64,000 bases of DNA from an uncultured Aquimarina sp. (GTDB taxonomy: Bacteria; Bacteroidota; Bacteroidia; Flavobacteriales; Flavobacteriaceae): assembly GCA_947493495.1 (NCBI GenBank), contig CANLRN010000015.1, forward strand, positions 1-64,000. The letters run 5' to 3'. Below the pieces are notes generated by a model. That model made no database searches, had not been told where the DNA came from, and saw nothing but the letters and a program-made list of their open reading frames with translations. Positions 21,583 to 30,038 of this stretch are shown here, in pieces. Made by a program: the position numbers and the translations under genes. How positions within the stretch are numbered: position 1 is the first letter of the stretch; the number at the start of each line of letters is the position of its first letter.

Positions 21583-21631
21583 AAAAGCCATTAGAGTGTA
21601 AAAGTATAAAAAACTTTTAGCATCTAATGGC
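21583..21631 (-). terminator. terminator between rpsU and xerC
   Basis: GCCATTAGATGCTAAAAG pairs imperfectly with CTTTTACACTCTAATGGC on the minus strand, followed by TTTTC. The outer 9 and inner 6 pairs are perfect. It lies after the rpsU stop and ends just before the xerC ATG, so xerC needs read-through or a promoter within this stretch. Confidence 0.65.
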
Positions 21632-21701
21632 CCTTTTATATACTAAAAAAACGAAGTCAGGCTTATATAATAAACCAACAAGTACTACGTTTCGCTATTT
21701 T

Positions 21702-21896
21702 CTAAATTTCTTCTTGGTCTCTCAAGTGCTGTATATACTGCGCTTTTTGAACTTGAGCTCTACGCTCTACAGAAGGTTTAGTAAATTGTTGACGTTTACG
21801 AAGCTGACGCATCGTACCTGTTCTATCAAATTTACGCTTAAAACGTTTTAGCGCTCTATCTATATTTTCTCCGTCTTTAACTGGTATAATTAACAT
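21702..21896 (-). CDS. rpsU: 30S ribosomal protein S21 (bS21)
   Basis: 64 aa basic protein starting MLIIPVKDGENIDRALKRFK. In Bacteroidota ribosomes bS21, with bS6 and bS18, covers the 3' end of 16S rRNA and hides the anti-Shine-Dalgarno, which explains why most genes of the phylum do without an SD. This gene has by far the strongest SD of the window, six bases before its ATG, and its own consensus promoter. From published work on Flavobacterium johnsoniae, lack of bS21 exposes the anti-SD and raises rpsU translation, an autoregulatory loop; the sequence here fits it. Confidence 0.97.
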   Translation of the reverse strand: MLIIPVKDGENIDRALKRFKRKFDRTGTMRQLRKRQQFTKPSVERRAQVQKAQYIQHLRDQEEI

Positions 21897-21902
21897 AGTT
21901 GT

Positions 21903-21911
21903 ACCTCCTTT
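21903..21911 (-). promoter_or_regulatory. strong Shine-Dalgarno of rpsU
   Basis: AAAGGAGGT on the minus strand, with six bases between it and the ATG at 21896. Exceptional in this window, where start codons are otherwise preceded by A-rich sequence. It is the predicted sensor of free anti-SD for bS21 autoregulation. Confidence 0.85.
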
Positions 21912-21928
21912 CTTTAAAAATTAGAATG

Positions 21929-21958
21929 CAAATATACTACAAAAGTATTATCTACAAA
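21929..21958 (-). promoter_or_regulatory. rpsU promoter
   Basis: TTTG at 21955-21958 and TATATTTG at 21929-21936 on the minus strand with an 18-base spacer, the same spacing as the tRNA-tuf promoter. The predicted transcript starts about 25-30 bases before the ATG. Confidence 0.7.
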
Positions 21959-22051
21959 GCTTTTCTTTCAGTAATTTTAAGCTTGTTTTCTGTGGCAGGA
22001 TAATAGTAGTGATTTCTTATATAGCACAAAATCATCACAGCTAAGAAATGA

Positions 22052-23209
22052 TTATGTTGCTGGTTTATATTCTTTTTTATCGATTACAATTTTTGCAATT
22101 ACTTCTTTTAATATTTCCGAGGTGCCTCCGCCTATAGGCCCTAATCTACTATCTCTGAATAATCTAGCTATAGGATATTCTTCCATATACCCATATCCAC
22201 CTAATAGTTGAAGGCATTTATAGATAGCCTCGTCTGCTATCTTGGTAGATAATAGTTTGGACATGCTCGCTTCTTTTACTACATACTGCCCATCATCTAA
22301 TCGTTTAGCAACTGAATAATTAAATTCTTTACACATTTCTAACTCACTAACCATATCTGCTACTGTATGTCTTAGTGCCTGGAACTTATTAATCGTTTGT
22401 CCGAATGCTTCTCGCTCAGCCATATATTTTATAACATAGTTGATCGCATATTCTGTTCTGGCGTGCGCATTAACTCCCATAATTAAGCGTTCTAGCGCAA
22501 AATGCTGCATGATATACGAAAACCCTTTACCTTCTTCTCCCATCAAATTCTCTACAGGAATTTTTACATTATCAAAAGCTATTTCTCCTGTATCAGAAGC
22601 TCTCCATCCTAGTTTATCTAATTTTGTTGCAGAAATCCCAGGAGTATCTCTATCCATAATAAAAATACTAATTCCTTTATTTTTTACGGATGGATCGGTC
22701 TTAGCAGCTACGACTAAGTAATCGCTATACACTCCATTAGTAATAAATGTTTTAGAACCATTAATTACATAAAAATCTCCTTCTCTTACTGCTGTAGTCC
22801 TCATACCTGCTACATCCGAACCTCCAAAAGGTTCTGAAATACAAAGACATCCTATTTTTTCTCCTGATATACTTGTTTTAAGATACTTCTCTTTAATTTT
22901 ATGATCTCCTTCTTTATTTACGTGGGTCATTGCTAAATAAGCGTGTGCCCACATAGCTGCTGCAAAACCACCTGAATCAATTTTTTGCAATTCTTCTAAA
23001 AAAATAACTGTGTAAAAAAGATCAAGATCCATCCCCCCATATTTTTCTGGATAGGCAATACCAAAGTATCCCATGTCACCAAATTTTTTCCATATGAAGC
23101 GTTCTATTTCGCCTGTTTTTTCCCACTTTTCGATATGAGGAACTACCTCTTTTTGTAGAAAATCTTTGAGACTTTCTCTAAACAATTCGTGTTCTTCCGT
23201 AAAATGCAT
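22052..23209 (-). CDS. acyl-CoA dehydrogenase
   Basis: 385 aa flavoenzyme, normal family length. Introduces a trans double bond into acyl-CoA, passing electrons to ETF. Family signatures present: CLCISEPFGGSDVAGMRTTA, GSKTFITNGVYSDYLVVAAK, and the C-terminal QLLGGYGYMEEYPIARLFRD. A catalytic Glu is plausible but cannot be placed with certainty, so substrate chain length is open. ATG at 23209 gives MHFTEEHELFRESLKDF. No beta-oxidation partner lies next to it; the downstream neighbour is rpsU. Confidence 0.93.
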   Translation of the reverse strand: MHFTEEHELFRESLKDFLQKEVVPHIEKWEKTGEIERFIWKKFGDMGYFGIAYPEKYGGMDLDLFYTVIFLEELQKIDSGGFAAAMWAHAYLAMTHVNKEGDHKIKEKYLKTSISGEKIGCLCISEPFGGSDVAGMRTTAVREGDFYVINGSKTFITNGVYSDYLVVAAKTDPSVKNKGISIFIMDRDTPGISATKLDKLGWRASDTGEIAFDNVKIPVENLMGEEGKGFSYIMQHFALERLIMGVNAHARTEYAINYVIKYMAEREAFGQTINKFQALRHTVADMVSELEMCKEFNYSVAKRLDDGQYVVKEASMSKLLSTKIADEAIYKCLQLLGGYGYMEEYPIARLFRDSRLGPIGGGTSEILKEVIAKIVIDKKEYKPAT

Positions 23210-23305
23210 ACTATTCTTTAAAATGATACCTATATTATTATTTCTTAAAAATCACGCTGCTATTTTTAAGTATTCATAAAAATCGTGGTGTTTTTTTTAT
23301 AATTT

Positions 23306-24181
23306 TTAATTTATTTCCAAATATAACATTATCCTATCTATTTTTTCAAAAGGAAATCCCTCAATTTCTTGTAATTCTTCAAAATTAGTGATTTTACTTT
23401 TCTCTTTTATAAAATCCTTGATCGCTATGGCAGTTTCGAAGTCAAAATATGGGACATCTATTAATTGTTTTACTGATGCAGTATTTACATTAATTTTGTT
23501 AATTTCTCTTTTGGTTTTTACTGTGTATATCGATACTATCTTATTTCTATGGTGCTCATATAAACCCTTAACATCTTTTAGCTGTATATCATCAATAAAA
23601 CCACCTATACTTTGCCTATATTTAATAATTCTATCTGCTATAAAATCTGGCACCTCGATATCGTGTTGGAGATCTTTGATTGTTATAGTATTGAGGTCTT
23701 TTTTCTGAGCAAAAGATTTTGATGAATAGGTTATCTTTTTATATGTTTTTTTAGGTGGTGAGTCATGAATCCAATCTGGAAATTTAAACAATGGCGAAAT
23801 TACTGCTATTAATGAATCAGATATTCCTGTTACTTTCTTAAAATCGGAAACAGAATTTATCCATTTATTTTTTTTTCTATATGCATAGAGTCTATCTAAT
23901 TCTTCTACAGTTAATCTTAGAGCGTATCCTTTATGATCTGTTATAAAATTGGGGTTAAAAGGTTGTAATACATATCCTTTTTTATTAGCTATAGTATTTT
24001 TTTTCAATGAATCTAACTGCTGTTGATATATAGATAACTCTGTAAAATCATTGACAAGCTTAGTTTGTTTTGTAAACAAAAAGAATAGCCAAATCACCAA
24101 AAACATCAATATTGCTAGAATAAGAATCCCATTTCGAAAACGAGAGTTCATCTCGAAATAAGGTTTCATACTACTGCTCAT
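23306..24181 (-). CDS. membrane-anchored helix-hairpin-helix (ComEA-like) protein
   Basis: 291 aa. One N-terminal membrane segment (residues about 18-37, ILILAILMFLVIWLFFLFTK), then an outside part with repeated helix-hairpin-helix motifs: DRLYAYRKKNKWINSVSDF, DFIADRIIKYRQSIGGFI and the best one INKINVNTASVKQLIDVPY. The last resembles the DNA-binding domain of competence protein ComEA. DNA uptake or binding in the periplasm is possible but not shown; many Flavobacteria carry this gene without known function. ATG at 24181; the AGCS symporter gene upstream ends 19 bases away in the same direction. Confidence 0.8.
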   Translation of the reverse strand: MSSSMKPYFEMNSRFRNGILILAILMFLVIWLFFLFTKQTKLVNDFTELSIYQQQLDSLKKNTIANKKGYVLQPFNPNFITDHKGYALRLTVEELDRLYAYRKKNKWINSVSDFKKVTGISDSLIAVISPLFKFPDWIHDSPPKKTYKKITYSSKSFAQKKDLNTITIKDLQHDIEVPDFIADRIIKYRQSIGGFIDDIQLKDVKGLYEHHRNKIVSIYTVKTKREINKINVNTASVKQLIDVPYFDFETAIAIKDFIKEKSKITNFEELQEIEGFPFEKIDRIMLYLEIN

Positions 24182-24200
24182 ACTAATTAATATCCTGTCT

Positions 24201-25799
24201 TTATTTAGATGCTTTTATGGCATCAAAATATCGTACTAATTGCTTTTTTACAACAGGGAACAAGAAAAATAGTCCTACCATATTAGGGAATACCATCGCA
24301 AAAATCATTGCATCAGAGAATGCCCAGATAGATCCCATACTTGCAGCTGCTCCAATAATAACGAAGGTTAAGAATAATAATTTATATGTCAAATCTGCTT
24401 TTTTACCTCTACCGAATAGGTATTTCCATGATTGCAACCCATAATAAGACCAAGAGATCATAGTCGAGACTGCAAATAACACTACAGCAATCGTTAGGAA
24501 AATATTAGAGTAGGGTATAAATTTCCCGAACGCTTGGGCAGTAATCCCAGCTCCTTCGTATGAAACTCCATCTATCAAAACGGCTCCACTCCCGTCTCCG
24601 CCATAGGTAAAAACTCCTCCAGAATTAAAAATAATAATAACTAATGCAGTCATTGTACAGATAACTACTGTATCTATAAAAGGTTCTAATAATGCTACCA
24701 GGCCTTCTGAGGCAGAGTATTTTGTTTTTACTGCTGAGTGGGCTATCGATGCAGATCCTGCTCCCGCCTCATTAGAAAATGCAGCTCTTTTAAACCCTAT
24801 TAATAATACTCCTATTAAACTCCCTACACCAAATGCTGTTGGATTAAAAGCTTCTTTAATAATCAATCCGATAGCATCGTCTATCAAAGAAAAGTTACTA
24901 AAAATTATATATAAACATGCAAGAATATACATTACTGCCATTAATGGAACTACTTTCTCCGTTACAGAGGCAATACGCTTAATTCCTCCAATAATAATAA
25001 TCCCAACAAGAATGGCAAGAATAATTCCAATAACGGTTCCTGCGCCAGTGCTTTCTAATCCCATCAATTCTTTCAACACAATAGTGGCTTGATTAGATTG
25101 TGCTGCATTACCACCACCAAAAGAACCTCCAATGCAAAAGATTGCGAATATCACTGCTGTAATTCTACCCAGTGTTTTAAATCCTTTTTCTTTGAGTCCT
25201 TTGCTTAAATAATACATCGGACCTCCATAGACTGTGCCGTCTTCTCCAACATCTCTATATTGTACTCCAAGTGTACATTCTACAAATTTAGTAGACATCC
25301 CTAATAATCCACAGATGATCATCCAAAATGTAGCTCCTGGCCCACCTAAGGCAATCGCTAATGCTACCCCTGCAATATTTCCATTACCTACTGTACCTGA
25401 TACAGCAGTTGCTAGTGCCTGGAAATGAGACACTTCTCCATCTTTACTTTCATCTCTTATCGTGTCTGGTATATCGCCATCTACTCCGGCATCTGGATCT
25501 CCTAAGCTATGATCTTCTACATCATCATATTTTCCTCTTACTACATTGATTGCTTTACCAAAATATCTAATGTTAGGAAAACCAAAATACAAGGTAAAAA
25601 ACAATGCACTTAGTACTAGTAAAATGATAACAAATGGTGCTCCATCAAAAATTTCGAAAAAGATGACATTAGAGAAAAAATCTGAAACCGGTTGGAAAGC
25701 TTCGTCTATTTTTTGGTCTAAGCCTTTTTCAGTAGTTTCTTGTGCTGATGTTATGATTGGGATTATGAATGCTAAGATTGAAAGAAGAATTCTCTTCAT
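24201..25799 (-). CDS. sodium:alanine (AGCS family) amino acid symporter
   Basis: 532 aa from the ATG at 25799, which places a signal-peptide-like N-terminus (MKRILLSILAFIIPIITSAQ) first; an ATG ten codons upstream would put polar residues before it. About ten membrane segments follow. AGCS signatures: ALATAVSGTVGNGNIAGVAL, FWMIICGLLGMSTKFVECTL, GPMYYLSKGL and SNEAGAGSASIAHSAVKT. These carriers import alanine or glycine with sodium across the inner membrane. It probably forms a transcription unit with the HhH protein downstream. Confidence 0.92.
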   Translation of the reverse strand: MKRILLSILAFIIPIITSAQETTEKGLDQKIDEAFQPVSDFFSNVIFFEIFDGAPFVIILLVLSALFFTLYFGFPNIRYFGKAINVVRGKYDDVEDHSLGDPDAGVDGDIPDTIRDESKDGEVSHFQALATAVSGTVGNGNIAGVALAIALGGPGATFWMIICGLLGMSTKFVECTLGVQYRDVGEDGTVYGGPMYYLSKGLKEKGFKTLGRITAVIFAIFCIGGSFGGGNAAQSNQATIVLKELMGLESTGAGTVIGIILAILVGIIIIGGIKRIASVTEKVVPLMAVMYILACLYIIFSNFSLIDDAIGLIIKEAFNPTAFGVGSLIGVLLIGFKRAAFSNEAGAGSASIAHSAVKTKYSASEGLVALLEPFIDTVVICTMTALVIIIFNSGGVFTYGGDGSGAVLIDGVSYEGAGITAQAFGKFIPYSNIFLTIAVVLFAVSTMISWSYYGLQSWKYLFGRGKKADLTYKLLFLTFVIIGAAASMGSIWAFSDAMIFAMVFPNMVGLFFLFPVVKKQLVRYFDAIKASK

Positions 25800-25907
25800 A
25801 GTGTGTGAATTGATTAAAATTTTAGTCATTGAATTTATTCAATGATTCTAGCAAGATGCTAAAAAAAACGATTGTTTACAATTTTTAAAAGGTTAAATGT
25901 TTTGTAA

Positions 25908-26918
25908 TTATAAAATATTAAATTCCTTATTGAGAAGGTTTACTTGTTCTGGCCTCCCTAAAACCACTATTTTAGAACCAGCTCTTAAAATAGTATCTGG
26001 TTCTGGATTAACTACATACTCTCCTTCTGGCGATTTATAGCCAATAATGGTACACCCTGTTCTAGATCGCATATCTATTGTTCGAATTGTTCTTTCTTTT
26101 TGATCATCAAATATATTCTCAAAAGATATCTCTTCTATATTGATAGATTTTTTACCTACAATTGATAGGTTATCTAGAAATTCTATCAAGTCAGGTACTA
26201 CCACTAGAGATGCCATATGATCACCTCCTATTCTATCAGGCATAATGACATTATCTGCTCCTGCTAGTCGTATTTTTTTATACGATGTATCCTGAGAAGC
26301 TCTACTAATTATTTTAAGGTTATTATTAATCTGCCTAGCAGATAAAACAATAAATAGATTATCTGCATCTTCTGGCAATGTACATATCAGGCAAGAAGCA
26401 TTTTTAATACCGGCTTCTATAAGCACTTCATCTTCTGTAGCATTCCCTTCTAGAAATAACAATGAGTCGCTTTGATATTTTTCTATGGTATGCCTATCAT
26501 TTTCGATAATAATAAACGATTTATTATAAGCTAATAACTTATCTGCTGCCTGTTTTCCATTACGACCATATCCTACAATAATTATATGATTTTCTAATAT
26601 ATTTATCATTTTTTGTACTTTTCGATATTGTGCTTTTTTGGGATCACTTTTACTTACTATATATTCTGTAATTACCGAAACTGAATATGCAAATGTGACT
26701 ACGCTGGTAGCAATTAAAAATACTGTAAATAATTTTGCCGAATCATCAAGAGGTGCTACTTCGCCAAATCCAACTGTAGACATGGTAATTACTGTCATAT
26801 ACAATGCATCGATCCAAGAGTAATCAGAAAAAAAACGAAACCCCAGTACTCCAACTAAAATCACACTAATTAGTAGTAGTAAAGCGATGTATATTTTTGA
26901 CGTAAACCACTTAATCAT
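25908..26918 (-). CDS. potassium channel protein with RCK (TrkA-N/TrkA-C) domain
   Basis: 336 aa. Two membrane segments (about residues 8-28 and 60-85) flank the pore loop with selectivity filter TVGFGE near 47-52. A Rossmann RCK domain begins at IIVGYGRNGKQAADKL near 113, with a TrkA-C domain at the end (MRSRTGCTIIGYKSPEGEYVV). The design is that of MthK/Kch ligand-gated potassium channels, with the RCK part in the cytoplasm. Filter GFG rather than GYG is common in bacterial members. ATG at 26918, three bases after the PspC-like gene stop, so both are co-transcribed. Confidence 0.9.
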   Translation of the reverse strand: MIKWFTSKIYIALLLLISVILVGVLGFRFFSDYSWIDALYMTVITMSTVGFGEVAPLDDSAKLFTVFLIATSVVTFAYSVSVITEYIVSKSDPKKAQYRKVQKMINILENHIIIVGYGRNGKQAADKLLAYNKSFIIIENDRHTIEKYQSDSLLFLEGNATEDEVLIEAGIKNASCLICTLPEDADNLFIVLSARQINNNLKIISRASQDTSYKKIRLAGADNVIMPDRIGGDHMASLVVVPDLIEFLDNLSIVGKKSINIEEISFENIFDDQKERTIRTIDMRSRTGCTIIGYKSPEGEYVVNPEPDTILRAGSKIVVLGRPEQVNLLNKEFNIL

Positions 26919-26921
26919 ATA

Positions 26922-27143
26922 TCACAGGTCAAATACAGAAGTTCTCTTGGTATATATTAGGTCTTTTAATTTTAACCAAAAAGCTAGTATTAAGTACACT
27001 AAAAATCCAAAGCCTGCAGTTGCAAAGGATGTGTATATAAAAAACAAACGAACATTTTTTGCTCTCATTCCTAGTCTATCAGCAAGCCTACTGCATACAT
27101 AAAATCCGTTCCGCTCTAAAAAGTGTCTCAAATTGTAAAGCAT
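26922..27143 (-). CDS. small PspC-domain membrane protein
   Basis: 73 aa. The core LADRLGMRAKNVRLFFIYTSFATAGFGFLVYLILAFWL fits the PspC family, with one membrane segment. Stand-alone PspC-like proteins are found beside many Flavobacterial channel or stress genes; the function is unknown. It overlaps nothing, starts 17 bases after the DUF2851 gene and ends 3 bases before the potassium channel gene, implying one operon. Confidence 0.8.
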   Translation of the reverse strand: MLYNLRHFLERNGFYVCSRLADRLGMRAKNVRLFFIYTSFATAGFGFLVYLILAFWLKLKDLIYTKRTSVFDL

Positions 27144-27160
27144 AATGCAAAATAATTATA

Positions 27161-28453
27161 TTATCCTAAACTGTGCGCTTTATTTAATAAATAATTACCT
27201 ATGGCACATGAAAGACACGCGTTTTGATCACAGTATGTCTTCTTTAATCGAATCATCGCTTGCGAATGCATAGCATCACTTACAGTAACTCCTAATTTTG
27301 TATACTTGCTAACGATTGTGTTTTTTTCTGCGGGTAATTGTGACATTATTTTTAGTAATTCATCTTCTGCATTTGTTGCATTGCTTTTAGCAAATAAAAA
27401 CTTTAAAGGAAGTATTGTATTGATTATAATCAGATGAATAAATGATTTGGTAAGTCGTTTCTTTCTAGAAGGCGATTCTTTAGTAAATGTATAATGATTC
27501 CTCCAGAAATTAGTAGTTTCTACTTCAAATATGACGTAAAACTCTTCTAGCGTACTGGCTGCTATCACTCTAGAAAATAATTGAGGTGTTCTATGATACA
27601 GATTAGCTAATTGTGATATCCTAATTGTTGGAAAATTAGGAGGTCTTAATCTAAAAAACTGAAAAGGAAGTACGCCTTGATTGTTTAATGAGAATTTATT
27701 TTGCAAAAAATGATATTCTTGTTTTAAATCTCTCACATATTTTTCTTCTGCATCAATATCTAATAAACCTGATTGCCCAAAAAACAATGCTTCTATAGTA
27801 GGTAAATTATGACTACATTTTCTAACAATAGAAAAGTCTATGGATTCTGCTAAGCTCAAAAAGGCTTCGTTATTCACATTTAGACCAAAATTCTTAGCCA
27901 ATAGTTTAAAAAATGTAGCTTCCCAATTATTAGCAGAGTTTTGTAATATCTCTTTAATAAGTACTGATTTTTCTTCTAGTCGTTCTAAGTACAATCGTTC
28001 CTGCCAATGCGAGATTGTAAAACTATCTACATTCTCTATGTTATTCTCACAAGATATCCATTTTTTTGAGGTCTTCTGAAAAAAATTCTGATACGTATCT
28101 ATTAGTTTTTTATCTACATAATCTTTGAGCTTTAAGGTAGGGATTCTGGTATTATTTTTTCTAAAAACTTCCACGTCATCTTCCCACACTACATGTAATA
28201 TAACATTATCATACGATGAATCTATTTCGTGTTGATGTATATACCAATCACTCGATTTCAGATGGATCTCGACATTACCAGCCCACCTCTGATGATCTAT
28301 AACTAATTGCGCATTAAAAAAATCCGGTCCAGATTGTGATTGATTCTGCTCTCCTACTTGTTTGAGTATAATTTCTTTTTGATCGGTAGTCTTCAAATCC
28401 AGAAAATTAAACTTTTTATATTTCCAGAGGTATTGTAAAAAATCTTCATTCAT
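27161..28453 (-). CDS. DUF2851 family protein
   Basis: 430 aa cytoplasmic protein, beginning MNEDFLQYLWKYKKFNFLDL. Family features include GPDFFNAQLVIDHQRWAGNV, EIHLKSSDWYIHQHEIDSSY and a C-terminal cysteine group (CDQNACLSCAIGNYLL) suited to metal binding. No enzymatic role is established. It is the first gene of the DUF2851-PspC-channel group. ATG at 28453. Confidence 0.88.
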   Translation of the reverse strand: MNEDFLQYLWKYKKFNFLDLKTTDQKEIILKQVGEQNQSQSGPDFFNAQLVIDHQRWAGNVEIHLKSSDWYIHQHEIDSSYDNVILHVVWEDDVEVFRKNNTRIPTLKLKDYVDKKLIDTYQNFFQKTSKKWISCENNIENVDSFTISHWQERLYLERLEEKSVLIKEILQNSANNWEATFFKLLAKNFGLNVNNEAFLSLAESIDFSIVRKCSHNLPTIEALFFGQSGLLDIDAEEKYVRDLKQEYHFLQNKFSLNNQGVLPFQFFRLRPPNFPTIRISQLANLYHRTPQLFSRVIAASTLEEFYVIFEVETTNFWRNHYTFTKESPSRKKRLTKSFIHLIIINTILPLKFLFAKSNATNAEDELLKIMSQLPAEKNTIVSKYTKLGVTVSDAMHSQAMIRLKKTYCDQNACLSCAIGNYLLNKAHSLG

Positions 28454-28933
28454 AGTAAAAAAAGCATTTTTAAATCAAATTGAAAAAAATTAGAATCATT
28501 TTTGTGTTAAAAAATAAGCAGGCAATATTTTATTTTCAATTGCTAAAAAACAATATTTTACCTTAATAGCAGAATGGTATTCCCTTTTTTATCGTCAATT
28601 CTTACTTTTTTTCTTAAAAAAAACTTAAATATTACAAAAATGGACTATTGGTAATGTATTATGTATTAATGGAAATTATTAACATCTGGTCATTTCTTTA
28701 CTTTGTTCAAGTAAATGTTAAGGATATATATAAGATTTAAAAATCCTAAGCTTAGTTGAGTTTGTGTTAGGTTAAAAATGGTTATCATACAAGGTGACCA
28801 TTTTTATTTTTACAGCTTTTTTTTCTTAAAATTATTCTTTCTAAAAAATTACTTCTTTTCAATAATTATCCGCGAGCTTATCTGCTTGAGTGCCGTCATG
28901 ATCAAATTTATATATAGTCAAATCGATAATTGA
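28454..28933. other. intergenic region with a bidirectional terminator
   Basis: 480 bases between two minus-strand genes. Apart from the hairpin at 28774-28805 no coding remnant, repeat or RNA gene was recognised; base composition is uniformly AT-rich. The DUF2851 promoter must lie in the left half, but no clean TAnnTTTG box was found. Confidence 0.55.
28774..28805. terminator. bidirectional terminator after the AraC-type gene
   Basis: AAAAATGGT and ACCATTTTT form a 9-bp stem with flanking A and T tracts on both sides, so it can work on either strand. For the minus strand it ends the AraC-type regulator transcript about 130 bases after its stop codon. Confidence 0.6.
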
Positions 28934-29914
28934 TTATACACTAACATCTGGATAGACATCAAATCTATTAAAGAAAGCTTTCTTGAATTTTGAAGAGTTC
29001 GAATAATTAAGATTTTGCATAACTTCTCTTATGGATAATCCTTCAGAAAAAATCATATTATAGGAGCTTTCTAATTTCTTATTATTAAAAAATTCTAAAG
29101 GTGTTTTGTCATGTATTTCTTTAAACATACTAAAAAAATTGGTGCGACTCATATGCGCCATTGTTGCTAACTGGTCAACACCTACGAAGGGTTCGTGCAA
29201 ATTATTCTCTAGATAATTACTTACTTTGTAGATATTACCAACTTGAGAACTATTGATATTAAAAGGGTTACTCTCGGTTTCCCATTTTAGAACATCTTTC
29301 CAGAATGTTTCTAGTAAGCGAATTCCTCTGGAGATAAAGTATAAGTAATTTTCTACTGTATCGATATTAGGAGACACTATCTGATCAAAAAGTACTGATT
29401 GCTTGTATGAAAGATAAAATTTATTAATATTCTGATGTGACTGCCTAATATAGTTATCAACTTTTTCTGCCATATTCCCACTTTTCATAAAATATGGCTT
29501 GATATATGAGCTTTTAAGAACTATCATAGTAGATTTTACTTCTGCTCCTTTAGTGATATATACTCTTTCTCCTTTTTGTGCATCCATACAACGCATGTTT
29601 CCAGGGGTATAACTATCAGAATACGTACTTACAATCTCGTTTTCTCCTATTTGATGATCTAAGGCATATTTTCTGAAGTGTAAGATAATATCATTTTCAG
29701 CTATAGGTTCTCTGATATATTCAATATCTACATGGGCTTTATAATTATTAATGATAAGAAAAACTTCTGGTGCTATTTTATAATAACACAAATATCCTTC
29801 ACCTATTTCTGGTGGAAAATAAATTCTATCAGAAGTACCATTGGGATCTAATTGAAGTCTATAATAATTCCTCAGTGCATCTATATCAGAAAAGTTAAAT
29901 GAGTATTTATACAT
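28934..29914 (-). CDS. AraC family transcriptional regulator
   Basis: 326 aa from the ATG at 29914 (MYKYSFNFSDIDAL); the frame also opens at a TTG five codons earlier. The N-terminal two thirds is a ligand or signal domain of unknown specificity. The C-terminal third holds the double helix-turn-helix: HEPFVGVDQLATMAHMSRTN, FFSMFKEIHDKTPLEFF, then YNMIFSEGLSIREVMQNL with NYSNSSKFKKAFFNRFDVYP. The CBS-like enzyme gene lies upstream in the same direction with a 124-base gap, and no target gene is obvious. Confidence 0.88.
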   Translation of the reverse strand: MYKYSFNFSDIDALRNYYRLQLDPNGTSDRIYFPPEIGEGYLCYYKIAPEVFLIINNYKAHVDIEYIREPIAENDIILHFRKYALDHQIGENEIVSTYSDSYTPGNMRCMDAQKGERVYITKGAEVKSTMIVLKSSYIKPYFMKSGNMAEKVDNYIRQSHQNINKFYLSYKQSVLFDQIVSPNIDTVENYLYFISRGIRLLETFWKDVLKWETESNPFNINSSQVGNIYKVSNYLENNLHEPFVGVDQLATMAHMSRTNFFSMFKEIHDKTPLEFFNNKKLESSYNMIFSEGLSIREVMQNLNYSNSSKFKKAFFNRFDVYPDVSV

Positions 29915-30038
29915 AAATTTATTATTCAATAAGGTTTTATACTTAATGATTTGTTGTTACAAAACACATATAATAAATGACATTTCTATGATTAAATCTA
30001 GCGAGGGGGAAAATCTTATTTATTATAAATATAAGAAA

